A stretch of DNA of 64,000 bases, from NCBI RefSeq assembly GCF_002285795.1, contig NZ_CP022961.1:4344001-4408000 (forward strand), read 5' to 3'. The notes under the pieces are model-generated. The model saw only the letters and a program-made list of their open reading frames with translations, searched no databases and was not told where the DNA came from. Position numbers and translations under genes: made by a program. Of this stretch, positions 47,556 to 56,373 are shown one piece after another; position 1 is the stretch's first letter, and every line of letters starts with the position of its first letter. This DNA is from Plantactinospora sp. KBS50 (GTDB lineage Bacteria > Actinomycetota > Actinomycetes > Mycobacteriales > Micromonosporaceae).

Positions 47556-49747
47556 GATCGTGATCCGAACAGTGCGGCGAGCGCCTCGGTGTCGTCCCCG
47601 GCGACCAGCTCGTCGAGTTCCAGCAGCACCTGGACCGCGCCGTAGAACTTGAGGCTCGCCAGGTTACCCGGCAGCCGGTCGGTGACGAGCCGGAAGACGT
47701 TGCGCCACTGCCCGTCGTTCTTGACGACCGCGTACACTTGCTCGGAGACCGGCGGCGCCACCCGGGGGTTGGCGTTGAGCAGCGTCCACCGGTAGGCGAG
47801 GTCCTCCTCCTTGCCCTCCACAAACGGCTCGATCGGTATCGCGCGCAGCCAGCGTCTGCTCCGGGCGCGCTCGATGAACTCCGCGAAGCACGCGTCCTGG
47901 GCGCCGCCGGCCGCCCGGAAGGCGAGCAGCACCGGTATGGGCTCGTCCTCGTCACCGAGACCGTGGGTGGTCAGCAGCCCGCGGGTGACCAGCTCGGCGG
48001 TGTCCCCCCACTGGTCCACGCTGTCGAACAGGACGAGGACCCGACCGTCCGGGCCGATGTGACTGTCGTCGTCGTCGCGCGCGTCCTCGATGAGGGTGAG
48101 CAGGTCGGCGGTGATCGACGCCGCGAGCAGGTCCAGGTCGAGCGGCTCGTCGCGGGCGCGCGTCTGCGCGAGAACCTCACCGACCTTCAGTCTCCAGTCG
48201 CGCCACTTGCTCGGGAGTCTCAACTCGGGAGAGTGTCCGCCCTGAAGGAGGCTGACCAGTGCCGGTGTGTGCGCCGGCGGCTGCAGGCCACACACTCGCC
48301 GCGCCCGGATGACTGACCACAGCATCACTTCGGCGAATCGGCGCGGATCCGTCGGCCGGTCCTGGCCGTCCAGGTCGACGACGCAGGGTACGTGCCCGTC
48401 ATGCAGCGCCCGGATGCCGAACTCGCGGATGATCCTCGTCTTACCAAGCCCGAGGAGCCCCTGGCTGTAGACGGCGAGCGCGTTGAGCGGCTGCTCGCCG
48501 GTCAACTGTTCGTAGAGGTCGAACAGCTCCACCCGCCCGCAGAACACCGGTCCCTCGGCGAAGTCGTACTTCTGCACCAACTCGGAGACCTTCGCACCCC
48601 CGGGCGTCCGTACGGGCTGGTAGTCGTGGGGTACCCGGTCGGTGAGGAACACCGAGGGAAGCGCCCAGTCGATCGTGGAGGACGGTGGCCCGGAGCTCCG
48701 CCGGTACGCCGCGAGACGGGCATCGGTCACGGCCTGCAACAGTGACCCGCCACCGGCCAGGACGGAGCCGAACCGCTGAGTGAACAGGCGGCAGGCTTGA
48801 TCGGTGACGCTCCCGGCCATGGCGAGGACCACCGGAATACCGAGGCCTACCAGATTCTGGGCGAGGGGAAGGCCGAGGGAGGCGCTGAGCGCGCCGCTCT
48901 GGCAGGCTGCGACGACCATGACTGGCGGCACCCTGGGCCCGGTCGACACGCAGGCGTACAACTGCTCGGCGCTTACCCGTTGAGCGGTGGCGTCGGGCCC
49001 GTCGTCGTCGGGCCGCATCAGGACGGCCGGCGTACCGCCGGAGTCCCGATGCCCGTGAGCGATGATCTGGACCACGTCGGGCCGGTGCCGCCGGACCGCT
49101 TCGGACAGGCGCGCGGGACTGCACCGGTCGACGACGATCGCCGAGATCCGGGCCCCGGTGGGTTCGAGTTCGCGCATCAGCCCCATGAATTCGGCGCCGG
49201 CCCTCACCTCCGGGTCGTAGAGGTCCGCCCCGATGGCGAATAGCACGCGGGCGGGAGCGGAAATTCGGGCCGGTTCTGGCGCGCTGGACGGTATCCGCCG
49301 GGTGACCGCGATGTCGAGGTTCGGATGGGTGACCAGGAAGGCGGTGCCGTCGTGCAGCAACTCCCACAGCACCGAGCACATCGGTGGGTCCTCGGGGGTC
49401 ACGGTCACGGCGACCTCGATCACCTCACCGGCCGGCGGCGCCGCGTTCCGCAGGGCTCCCCACATGGGCGCGAGCACCGCGTCGAACAGGAGTCTGCCGT
49501 AGTTTTCCAGGTCGCCGGCCTTCAGCGGCCTGGCTCCCAGCGCCGACACGCGGGCGCTCAGTTCTCGTACGGCGGGATCGTCCTGAGGGCCGGTGCGGTC
49601 GGCGGTGTCCGGGTAGGGCCCGATCCACGGTGCGAAGTCGAGGCGCCGAGCGGCGAACGAGCGCCTGACCCACTCCTCGCTCGAATTCCACGAGACCTGC
49701 ACCGTCCAGTCCTCGGAAAGCCGGCGGAGCTCTACTGTCACCTGCAT
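47552..49747 (-). CDS. CHAT peptidase-NTPase fusion protein
   Basis: 731 residues from ATG 49747 (GGAGG lies 11 bases upstream; an ATG at 49804 would add 19 residues). A beta-rich N-terminal domain (about 1-120) is followed by a caspase-like CHAT domain with catalytic His in VVQIIAHGHRDSGG (about 228) and Cys in VMVVAACQSGALS (about 277). Then comes a P-loop NTPase with Walker A LLGLGKTRIIREF (about 432) and Walker B VLVLFDSVDQWGDT (about 579). CHAT proteases are cysteine peptidases used as effectors or processing enzymes in conflict systems. It is the first gene of the five-gene operon, coupled by ATGA to the STAND ATPase gene. The preceding 445 bases separate it from a divergent metabolic operon. 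Confidence 0.82.
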   Translation of the reverse strand: MQVTVELRRLSEDWTVQVSWNSSEEWVRRSFAARRLDFAPWIGPYPDTADRTGPQDDPAVRELSARVSALGARPLKAGDLENYGRLLFDAVLAPMWGALRNAAPPAGEVIEVAVTVTPEDPPMCSVLWELLHDGTAFLVTHPNLDIAVTRRIPSSAPEPARISAPARVLFAIGADLYDPEVRAGAEFMGLMRELEPTGARISAIVVDRCSPARLSEAVRRHRPDVVQIIAHGHRDSGGTPAVLMRPDDDGPDATAQRVSAEQLYACVSTGPRVPPVMVVAACQSGALSASLGLPLAQNLVGLGIPVVLAMAGSVTDQACRLFTQRFGSVLAGGGSLLQAVTDARLAAYRRSSGPPSSTIDWALPSVFLTDRVPHDYQPVRTPGGAKVSELVQKYDFAEGPVFCGRVELFDLYEQLTGEQPLNALAVYSQGLLGLGKTRIIREFGIRALHDGHVPCVVDLDGQDRPTDPRRFAEVMLWSVIRARRVCGLQPPAHTPALVSLLQGGHSPELRLPSKWRDWRLKVGEVLAQTRARDEPLDLDLLAASITADLLTLIEDARDDDDSHIGPDGRVLVLFDSVDQWGDTAELVTRGLLTTHGLGDEDEPIPVLLAFRAAGGAQDACFAEFIERARSRRWLRAIPIEPFVEGKEEDLAYRWTLLNANPRVAPPVSEQVYAVVKNDGQWRNVFRLVTDRLPGNLASLKFYGAVQVLLELDELVAGDDTEALAALFGSRS

Positions 49748-50192
49748 CGAGATGCGATCCTCCGAAGGCGCAGCGTCGTTTTTCGTGGGGTGTGGAATCG
49801 TCATCCGTCGGCACAGAGTTGGACAGGCCGGACGATCTCAGGCGAGGACAGAACCCCAGACGAGAAGAGCGAATCTGTGGCGACCTCCCTTGAGGACGGA
49901 CGTGGACTTCCGTCAACCTTACGCTCTTGTGCCCGAGGCGCGGAAGCTCGTCCGCGCCGTCTCGACTGACGCATTTCCGTCCGAAATTCGCAAGATCAAA
50001 GACTGGATCGGCGGCTGCCGGCCCGCGCCCCAGACAGCGCGCCGGGCACGGTCACCGAGGCTGGGTATCTGGTGCGCCTTCTGCTAGCGTGACGACTACC
50101 CTCGACAGCCCCGAAGATCATCCTGATCAACCTCGACTTTCGTGCCAGAGTCGGCTTGTCTATAAGCTTGACAGGAATCGGAGAACCTTCAG
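49748..50192. promoter_or_regulatory. Divergent intergenic region with no gene
   Basis: These 445 bases lie between the start of the CHAT operon (leftward) and of the dehydrogenase gene (rightward), so promoters for both directions are expected. On the plus strand TATAAG at 50161 is a possible -10 box 32 bases before the ATG, but no good -35 partner is seen at 16-18 bases. No operator palindrome was recognised. If the longer CHAT start at 49804 is used, the region is 57 bases shorter. Confidence 0.35.
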
Positions 50193-51137
50193 ATGACCTC
50201 AGCCAAGACGATTGTTGTGACTGTTCCGGGCATGATCGCGGACGGCGATCTGGAGCCATTGCGGCAGCTTGGCGAGGTGCGATACCACGAGACGGACCAA
50301 GTGACCGAGGAACAGTTGGCCGAGCTCTGCGCCAGCTTCGACTACCTCATGCTGAACTACGACGTCATCAAGCGACTCAGCCCGGACTTCTACCGTCACG
50401 ACAACATACGTGCGCTGAGCGCCATCTCCGCCGACATCACCGGCATGGACTGGGCCAGCCCCGAGCACGCCGCGACGAACGGCGTCAAGCTGCTCAACAT
50501 CCCGCACTACTCGACCGAGAGCGTGGCCGAGACCATCCTCGCCGAGGTGTTGCTACACGCGCGGCAGCGGCACAGCGCATACATGGACCGGATCCGGCAG
50601 CGTGAGGTGCAGGAGCGCAAAGGCATCAACCTCGCGGGTCGGCGCGCCGGCGTGATCGGTCTCGGGAGCATCGGGAGCCGGGTCGCTGAGCTACTCTCGG
50701 CGATCGGCATGGACGTGGTGGCTTGGAGCAAGACGCCCCGCGACGGGCGCACCAACACGCCGCTCGACGAGCTGTTCGCGTCGAGCGAGGTGATCTGCCT
50801 CTGCGTGAAGACCATACGGGAGGGCGAGGGCACCAACGTCGGAATGGTGGACTCGGCGCTCCTGGAGCGGTGCCAGAACGCCATCATCGTCAATCTCGCA
50901 AATCCGGATCTTGTGGACCACGACGCCCTGGCAGAGCAACTAAAAAGCGGCAAGGTGGCCGCCTACACGGTGGAGTCGTCCGCCGAACTCGAGGCCCGGC
51001 TGGGCAGCTTCGACCAAGTTCATCTCCCGCCGCACAACTCGTGGCTGTCGGACGAGTCGTTCGCGACGCTACGCGAGGTCTGGGTGGAAAACGTCATCGA
51101 GGCCGCCAAGGGCAGCTTCCCCAACCTCGTGGCGTGA
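50193..51137 (+). CDS. D-2-hydroxyacid dehydrogenase-like protein with altered active site
   Basis: 314 residues. The split catalytic domain surrounds a Rossmann domain with GVIGLGSIGSRVAELL (about residues 151-166), placing it in the D-isomer 2-hydroxyacid dehydrogenase family. The His-containing motif LPPHNSWLSDESF is present, and a Glu occurs in AYTVESSAE. However, the usual A-R-G arginine that binds the substrate carboxylate is replaced by the N-L-A-N-P-D-L-V stretch, so the substrate or activity may differ. GGAGAA lies 12 bases upstream of the ATG. It is the first gene of a rightward group with an anchored binding protein and an acetyltransferase. Confidence 0.75.
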   Translation: MTSAKTIVVTVPGMIADGDLEPLRQLGEVRYHETDQVTEEQLAELCASFDYLMLNYDVIKRLSPDFYRHDNIRALSAISADITGMDWASPEHAATNGVKLLNIPHYSTESVAETILAEVLLHARQRHSAYMDRIRQREVQERKGINLAGRRAGVIGLGSIGSRVAELLSAIGMDVVAWSKTPRDGRTNTPLDELFASSEVICLCVKTIREGEGTNVGMVDSALLERCQNAIIVNLANPDLVDHDALAEQLKSGKVAAYTVESSAELEARLGSFDQVHLPPHNSWLSDESFATLREVWVENVIEAAKGSFPNLVA

Positions 51138-51244
51138 GTGCTCCCACAAGCGGACCGGCGCAAGCCTCCCTCGTTCAGTCGCCGTCGATGACGGACTAGG
51201 GCGCGGCCACGAGTTCGGCACTGAGGAACGAAAAGGACCATAGA

Positions 51245-52429
51245 TTGCCTGCGCGCACAGACAACAAATATGAGAGGCGAACGCGCAACACCGCCCGGCA
51301 GCGACGCATCCGTTCCGTCAAACGGATCGGGCTCATCATCATCTCCTTCGCCTGGCTCGGCTCATCGACAGTGGCCTTCGCCGCTTTCGGGCTGACAGCG
51401 GCGGCCTTGGTAATCGTGTTGCTCGTGCCGGCCCTCCTGGTGTCCCTGCTGATCAATGTCGTATTCCTGATCAGCGCCCGGCTCGAGGAGGAAAAGCCCC
51501 GGCAGATCGCCTTCCTGTCGCCGTCGAGCGGCGGACAGCCGTTCTACACGGCCCTGCTGAACGGGCTGGTTCGCAGCGCCTCGCTGGCGTTGGGGCAGGA
51601 CTACATCATCCTGCCGTCGATGCCGACGACATCCTTCGAATCCATGTCGATCTGGGCGTTGTTCGCCGGTCTCGAGGACCGGCAGGTGGACATCGACGGG
51701 ATCTTCTTCATCCCCGACGATCCGGACTGGCACTTCGAGGAGATCGTGGGTTTCCACGAGGAGCGGGGCGACGTTCCCCTAGTTCTCATCGACGTCTACT
51801 TCAACCTCGCCGCCTGCGACGCGCGGACCCGGGCGCGGCTGCCCAGCTTCGTCGGGGGCGACGAACTCGCCGGGGGCCGGATAGCGGGCGACATCGTCAT
51901 CGAGGCGATCGGCGACTACGCGCCCGAGCAGCCGATGATCATGGTGATCAACGGGGGGGCCGCGCCGTGGGAGCAGCAGCGCGCCGTGGCGCTCCGCAAG
52001 AGGCTGGAGGAACAGTGGAGCAGGGTGCGCTTCGTAGAGAGCCCGCCCATCAACTACTCCCGCCACGAGGCATTCAACTACACGTACGACCAGGTTAAGG
52101 CCATGGCCGACGAGAGCAGGAGCGTCGATCTGCACGCCGTCTTCGCGTGCAACGACGACATGGCCATCGGCGCGCGGGCGGCGCTGACCACCCTGGCCAA
52201 CGACGGCTACACGTTCCCGCACACCCCGCAGATCGTCGGGTATGACGGCATCTCTGAGATCAAGGAGTACATCAACGCAAAGGACATTTACCTGGCGGGG
52301 ACGGTGGATGTCAAGGTCGAGGATCAAGCACGGGCCGCTATGCTCCTGATGCACCGGCTGGTGCGTTCGGGAGAACGTCGGGCGGAGGTGCAGTTGATTG
52401 CACCGGAGCCGCTTCGGCGACCTCGTTAA
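51245..52429 (+). CDS. Membrane-anchored periplasmic-binding-protein-like protein
   Basis: 394 residues from TTG 51245 (AGGA upstream). A basic N-terminus (RRTRNTARQRRIRSVKR) leads to two membrane helices at about 28-48 and 50-76, then a sugar-binding-type periplasmic domain: RQIAFLSPSSGGQPFYTALL, VDIDGIFFIPDD, PMIMVINGGAAPWEQQRAVAL, HAVFACNDDMAIGARAAL, QIVGYDGISEIKEYI, LAGTVDVKVEDQARAAM. The order fits Peripla_BP_4/LacI-type ligand domains, but there is no DNA-binding domain and no lipoprotein signal, and no ABC permease or ATPase lies nearby. It may be a ligand sensor fixed in the membrane. The gene lies 107 bases after the dehydrogenase. Confidence 0.72.
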   Translation: MPARTDNKYERRTRNTARQRRIRSVKRIGLIIISFAWLGSSTVAFAAFGLTAAALVIVLLVPALLVSLLINVVFLISARLEEEKPRQIAFLSPSSGGQPFYTALLNGLVRSASLALGQDYIILPSMPTTSFESMSIWALFAGLEDRQVDIDGIFFIPDDPDWHFEEIVGFHEERGDVPLVLIDVYFNLAACDARTRARLPSFVGGDELAGGRIAGDIVIEAIGDYAPEQPMIMVINGGAAPWEQQRAVALRKRLEEQWSRVRFVESPPINYSRHEAFNYTYDQVKAMADESRSVDLHAVFACNDDMAIGARAALTTLANDGYTFPHTPQIVGYDGISEIKEYINAKDIYLAGTVDVKVEDQARAAMLLMHRLVRSGERRAEVQLIAPEPLRRPR

Positions 52430-52448
52430 CTGGAGAGCGTGAGGAAGA

Positions 52449-52937
52449 ATGACGTTCGAGATAAGGCTGGCGGAGACCGGCGAAGACATCAAGCAGTGTG
52501 CGGAGATGATGGCCGCATCGGATCCCTGGAAACGGCTGGCCCGATCTGCGCAAGAGTGCGAGACGAGCCTTAGGCATCCCAACATCCGGTTGGATGTCGC
52601 CGTCGAGGGAAAAGCCATTACTGGTTTTCTGGCATCACTGGAGAACGGCGTGGGGTTCGAGCCCCTGATCGAATATCTCTGCGTTGGCGAAGCCGCCCGG
52701 AACCGGGGCGTCGGCTCTGGCCTCATCGACTTCTTCGAGCGGAAGCTGTACCCGGAATCGGCCAACCTGTATCTGTTCGTTTCGGACCTCAATCCCAATG
52801 CTCAGCGACTGTACCTGCGCCTGGGCTATGTGCCGGTCGGCGCGCTGCCCAACTACAACCTCATCACCCAGACGGAATTTTTGTTCCGCAAGACGCGGGG
52901 CCCACGGTCGGACATGCCGAGCCCTTGGACCACCTGA
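52449..52937 (+). CDS. GNAT-family N-acetyltransferase
   Basis: 162 residues. The acetyl-CoA binding loop is in AARNRGVGSGLIDFFER (R-N-R-G-V-G-S-G), preceded by the strand FEPLIEYLCVGE and followed by LYLFVSDLNPNAQRLYLRLGY, the usual GNAT motif B. The substrate is unknown. It starts 19 bases after the binding-protein gene with a GAGAGCGTGAGGA leader, so it is in the same transcription unit. The amine acceptor may be a product of the nearby oxidase and aminotransferase genes; this is inference. Confidence 0.82.
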   Translation: MTFEIRLAETGEDIKQCAEMMAASDPWKRLARSAQECETSLRHPNIRLDVAVEGKAITGFLASLENGVGFEPLIEYLCVGEAARNRGVGSGLIDFFERKLYPESANLYLFVSDLNPNAQRLYLRLGYVPVGALPNYNLITQTEFLFRKTRGPRSDMPSPWTT

Positions 52938-53049
52938 TCTATCGGCATCGGGGACCCTGGTTCCGCACCAGGCGGGCCCCGGCGCGGCAGGAGGACGGTT
53001 CGTGGGTGGGCCGTGCAGATCCCGCTTGCGTGCGGACCGGCCGGGGAGG

Positions 53050-53730
53050 TCAGCCGATCCGGTCCCGCACCCGAAGCCCGAACAGTCGTGCGGCCGCTGC
53101 CGCGTCGGCGCCCACGGCGTCGGCACCGACCGGATCCGCGTACCCCCCCAGCCGGATCGTGTAGAAGCCGGCACCTGTCGCCGCGCGCACTCCCACCATG
53201 GAGTCCTCGAGCGCCACCGCGTGGCGGGGCCGGACGGAGAGGCGGGCAGCCGCGCAGAGATAGACGTCGGGCGCCGGTTTGGGGTCGTCGACGTCGTCGG
53301 AGGTCACGACCACCTGGAAATACTCCAGTAGCCCCGCCCGGGCGAGCCGGCGGACCGTCACGTCACGACGGCCGTTGGTGACCAGTGCCGTCGGTATCCT
53401 CCGCTCCCGTAGCCGCTCGAGAGTATCGGGAACGTACGGATTGACCGGTATCTCCTCACCGAGCAGGGCATCCCGGCCGAACCGGTACCGAAGGCCGAAG
53501 TCGTCCATGGGGAACGCGTCGCCGAATGCCTGTCGCAGAAGGTCCGCGCATTGGCTTTCGGTCCTTCCGACCATCGTCTCGGCCAGTTCCGGTCCATAGG
53601 GGTAACCGAGGTGGTCAAGCGCCTCGATCGTCGCGGCCTGATAGATCGATTCGGTGTCGAAAACTACTCCGTCCATGTCGAAGGCGACGGCCGAGAGCTC
53701 GTTGCCGTCCGGCAATACCAACGTCTCCAC
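53050..53730 (-). CDS. HAD-superfamily phosphatase (beta-phosphoglucomutase-like)
   Basis: 226 residues. HAD motif I is AVAFDMDGVVFDTES (nucleophile and acid/base Asp in D-M-D-G), motif II ALVTNGRR, motif III lysine in DDPKPAPDVYLCAA, and motif IV ALEDSMVGVRAATGAG. A helical cap domain sits between motifs I and II, as in subfamily I. Likely substrates are small phosphorylated sugars or intermediates. It is transcribed leftward, opposite to its neighbours, and the IS5 element lies just upstream, so its promoter may be separated from original control. Confidence 0.85.
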   Translation of the reverse strand: METLVLPDGNELSAVAFDMDGVVFDTESIYQAATIEALDHLGYPYGPELAETMVGRTESQCADLLRQAFGDAFPMDDFGLRYRFGRDALLGEEIPVNPYVPDTLERLRERRIPTALVTNGRRDVTVRRLARAGLLEYFQVVVTSDDVDDPKPAPDVYLCAAARLSVRPRHAVALEDSMVGVRAATGAGFYTIRLGGYADPVGADAVGADAAAAARLFGLRVRDRIG

Positions 53731-53930
53731 GACACCCCTCCCCGAGCGCCAGGATATCGTCTGACGCCGATGATAAGTATGAGAGGGCGGTCCGCAGTGA
53801 CTTGATCTGATCTATGCGTTGCGTCCGATTGGTGATCTTCCGGCAGGTTCGTCACGGATAGCGGCCGGTCGATGGGTTGAATGTGAGTTCTGGTCGTGAC
53901 CGCCCGGGCGGATGAGGCGTTAGCCCGGTC

Positions 53931-54767
53931 ATGGGTGATCGAAAGCGGTATCCCAGTGATGTCACCGACGAGCAGTGGGAGCTGATCGGACCGTTTCTGC
54001 AGGCATGGAAGGCCAAGCGGGTCGCGGTGTCGGTGTCGGGCCGGCCAGGCGACTACGACCTGCGGGAGATCGTGAACGCGATCTTCTACCAGAACCGGAC
54101 GGGCTGCCAGTGGGCGTACCTGCCGCACGACCTGCCGCCGAAGTCGGCCACCTACTACTACTTCGCGTTGTGGCGTGACGACGGCACTGACCAGGTGATC
54201 CACGATCTGCTGCGCTGCCAGGCAAGGGAGAAGGTCGGCCGTGCCGAGGATCCGAGCGCGGTGGTGTTGGACACCCAGTCGATCCGGGCGGCGAACCACG
54301 TCCCGGCCGCCACGACCGGCAAGGACGCGGCCAAAAAGGTGTCGGGGCGCAAGCGGGGCCTGGCCGTGGACGCGTTGGGACTGGTCATCGCGGTCGTGAT
54401 CACCGCGGCGTCGGTCACCGACAACACCATCGGCATCCGGCTGCTCGACAAGGTCGTCGAACACACCCCGACGGTGAGCCGTGCCTGGGTCGACGCCGGG
54501 TTCAAGCAGGACCTCGCCCTGCACGGCGCCGTGCTGGGCATCGACGTCGAGGTCGTCAAACGATCCGACACCAAACCCGGGTTCGTACCGATCCGCAAGC
54601 GGTGGATCGTCGAGCAGGTCAACGGCACCCTGATGCTGCACCGCCGCCTCGTGCGCGAGTACGAGAGCCGACCAGAATCCTCGGTGTCCCGAACGCTGTG
54701 GGCATCGACGGCGAACATCGTGCGGCGGCTGACCGGAACCAGCACACCCTCCTGGCGGCACCGGTGA
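53931..54767 (+). CDS. IS5-family transposase
   Basis: 278 residues. The N-terminal RYPSDVTDEQWELIGPFL and NAIFYQNRTGCQWAYLPHDLPP block is characteristic of IS5-type transposases of actinomycetes. The DDE core includes VVLDTQSIRAANH (first Asp), RAWVDAGFKQDL (second Asp) and RRLVREYESRPESS (Glu). The gene is complete, with intact inverted repeats around it, so the element may be active. Its stop codon overlaps the start of the passenger gene as GTGA. Confidence 0.9.
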   Translation: MGDRKRYPSDVTDEQWELIGPFLQAWKAKRVAVSVSGRPGDYDLREIVNAIFYQNRTGCQWAYLPHDLPPKSATYYYFALWRDDGTDQVIHDLLRCQAREKVGRAEDPSAVVLDTQSIRAANHVPAATTGKDAAKKVSGRKRGLAVDALGLVIAVVITAASVTDNTIGIRLLDKVVEHTPTVSRAWVDAGFKQDLALHGAVLGIDVEVVKRSDTKPGFVPIRKRWIVEQVNGTLMLHRRLVREYESRPESSVSRTLWASTANIVRRLTGTSTPSWRHR

Positions 54768-55171
54768 ACCTCCCCACCGTCCTCGACCTGATCACCGACC
54801 GGGAGACCACCACACGCCAGCACGCCGACCGGCTCCGCGAGCAGATCACCGCCCTGACCAGCGAACTCGCCCGCCTCGACGGTGAACTGGCCGACCTGGC
54901 GACGACCCGCACCACTCTGCGCACCCTCGCCGCCGCCGAGTTCACCGCCGACGACCCCACCATCGCCAGCGGCCCCTACCAGCAGATCCTGCATGTCCTC
55001 GGCACCGCGCCCGCCGGCATGCGCGCCAAAGGCATCTGCCTCGCACTCGGCGTCGAGCCCTCACCGAAGAACGTCGAAGGCACCCGCGCGAAGCTGAAAC
55101 GCATGGTCAACCGCCACGTCCTCACCGAAGACGAACCCGGAGTATTCACCCTCAACCCGAAACGGACCTAA
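54764..55171 (+). CDS. IS5 passenger protein with coiled coil and winged-helix-like tail
   Basis: 135 residues from GTG 54764, overlapping the transposase stop by 4 bases. Residues 10-50 form a coiled coil (RQHADRLREQITALTSELAR). The C-terminal half (HVLGTAPAGMRAKGICLALG, RAKLKRMVNRHVLTE, GVFTLNP) reads as a winged helix. The gene ends directly at the right inverted repeat, so it belongs to the element. It may regulate or assist transposition; function not established. Confidence 0.75.
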   Translation: MNLPTVLDLITDRETTTRQHADRLREQITALTSELARLDGELADLATTRTTLRTLAAAEFTADDPTIASGPYQQILHVLGTAPAGMRAKGICLALGVEPSPKNVEGTRAKLKRMVNRHVLTEDEPGVFTLNPKRT

Positions 55172-55215
55172 CACTCCGAACCGCCCTCTGATAATGTGGT
55201 GGGCGGGGGTAGGTC

Positions 55216-56373
55216 ATGCCTGACGAATCGCTCACGCCTGCGGATCCGAGAACCATATTGATCTTCGGGTCCGGCGTCGTCGGGGGTGCCGTACTGGACC
55301 TGCTGGCGCTCCGTTATCCGCACCACCGTTACATCCTGGCGGCGCGCAACCTGGAACGCACTACTCAGCGGGTCAACCTGACACGGTACGTATCCGTCCA
55401 GTGGGGACGGTTCCCGCGCATCGACGCCGCAACCGCCGAACTGCTCGACATCGATCGGACCGCCGAGGTCATCGACCACTACCGGCCAGACGTTGTCTTC
55501 AATGCGACAACTCCCTTCCCCTGGTGGGCGCTGGATGCCATGCCCAGGGACAAGCGCGACCTGTCGTACTCCGCCGGTCTGGGCATGTGGTGCGCGCTCG
55601 ATTGCGTGCTTCCGCTGCGACTCGCCGCCGCGCTCGCCGTGAGCCGGTCCCGTGCGGTCTACGTCAACGGCTGCTATCCCGACATGGTGAACCCGTTCCT
55701 CGCGAATGAGGACGCCCCTCCGCTGATCGGGATCGGCAACATCAGCAACCTCATCCCCGGGCTGCGACTGGCCTTCGGCGGCCACCTAGCCCAGGGCCCG
55801 GAGCAGATCTCCGTTAAGCTGATCTGCCACCATTCCACCAGCCTCAACGCACCTTCGGTGGGGGGCGCCTCCGGGTTGCCGTACCACCTCCAGGTCGATC
55901 ATGCCGGCGGTCGGCTAATCTATCACGGCGTGGACGACACGCCGTTCGCTCTGCTGAAGGAGCACGCCACGCGGGTCCGCGGCCTCGATGGGCAAGGTGT
56001 CACCGTGTCGTCGGCGGCCACTGTCCTGGCCACTCTGCTCAACGGCCAGCGGCGGCGGCATCACGTGCCGGGGCCGCTCGGCCGCCCCGGCGGGTACCCG
56101 ATCCTGATCACCGAGCACGGCCAGGTCGATATCGACCTTCCGGACGGTCTCGACCTGGCCGACGCTGTGGCGATCAACGAGCAGGCCCAGCAACGTGACG
56201 GTATCGCGGCGGCAAAGGCCGGCCTCGTCTCGCTGACCGACGTCACCAGCGATGCCCTGCGAACCCTGACCGGGGTGACGCTGACCGAGGTCGACGTGGC
56301 GAACGTACTGCCGGTGGCTCGCGAGATCGTCGCCCAACTCAACGCACGCTACGGCCTGAGGCTGCGACTATGA
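55216..56373 (+). CDS. NAD(P)-dependent dehydrogenase, saccharopine-dehydrogenase-like fold
   Basis: 385 residues. The N-terminus has a Rossmann nucleotide-binding motif ILIFGSGVVGGAVLDLL (G-x-G-x-x-G at about 18-23), then VIDHYRPDVVFNATTPFPWW, where the dinucleotide-binding domain of saccharopine-dehydrogenase-like proteins normally continues. A central region (VYVNGCYPDMVNPFL, GIGNISNLIPGLRL) probably forms the substrate domain. No exact family match was recalled. Its stop overlaps the next start as ATGA, coupling it to an amino-acid-oxidase-like gene, which suggests that the two act on the same amino-acid-like substrate. Confidence 0.62.
   Translation: MPDESLTPADPRTILIFGSGVVGGAVLDLLALRYPHHRYILAARNLERTTQRVNLTRYVSVQWGRFPRIDAATAELLDIDRTAEVIDHYRPDVVFNATTPFPWWALDAMPRDKRDLSYSAGLGMWCALDCVLPLRLAAALAVSRSRAVYVNGCYPDMVNPFLANEDAPPLIGIGNISNLIPGLRLAFGGHLAQGPEQISVKLICHHSTSLNAPSVGGASGLPYHLQVDHAGGRLIYHGVDDTPFALLKEHATRVRGLDGQGVTVSSAATVLATLLNGQRRRHHVPGPLGRPGGYPILITEHGQVDIDLPDGLDLADAVAINEQAQQRDGIAAAKAGLVSLTDVTSDALRTLTGVTLTEVDVANVLPVAREIVAQLNARYGLRLRL

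Larger units (their letters stand above)
53780..55191 (+). mobile_element. IS5-family insertion sequence with passenger gene
   Basis: Terminal inverted repeats AGAGGGCGGTCCGCAGTG (53782-53799) and, inverted, AGAGGGCGGTTCGGAGTG (55172-55189) match at 16 of 18 positions. Extending each end by two bases leaves a TA on both sides (53778-53779 and 55192-55193), a plausible target duplication. The element is about 1.41 kb and carries a transposase and a second small gene. It sits between the HAD phosphatase and the dehydrogenase gene and may have split an original cluster. Confidence 0.82.

Noticed and set aside
50138-50166. Sigma-70-type promoter ahead of the dehydrogenase gene
   Set aside because: TATAAG is present but no acceptable -35 box lies at the right distance; kept only as a note in the intergenic entry.
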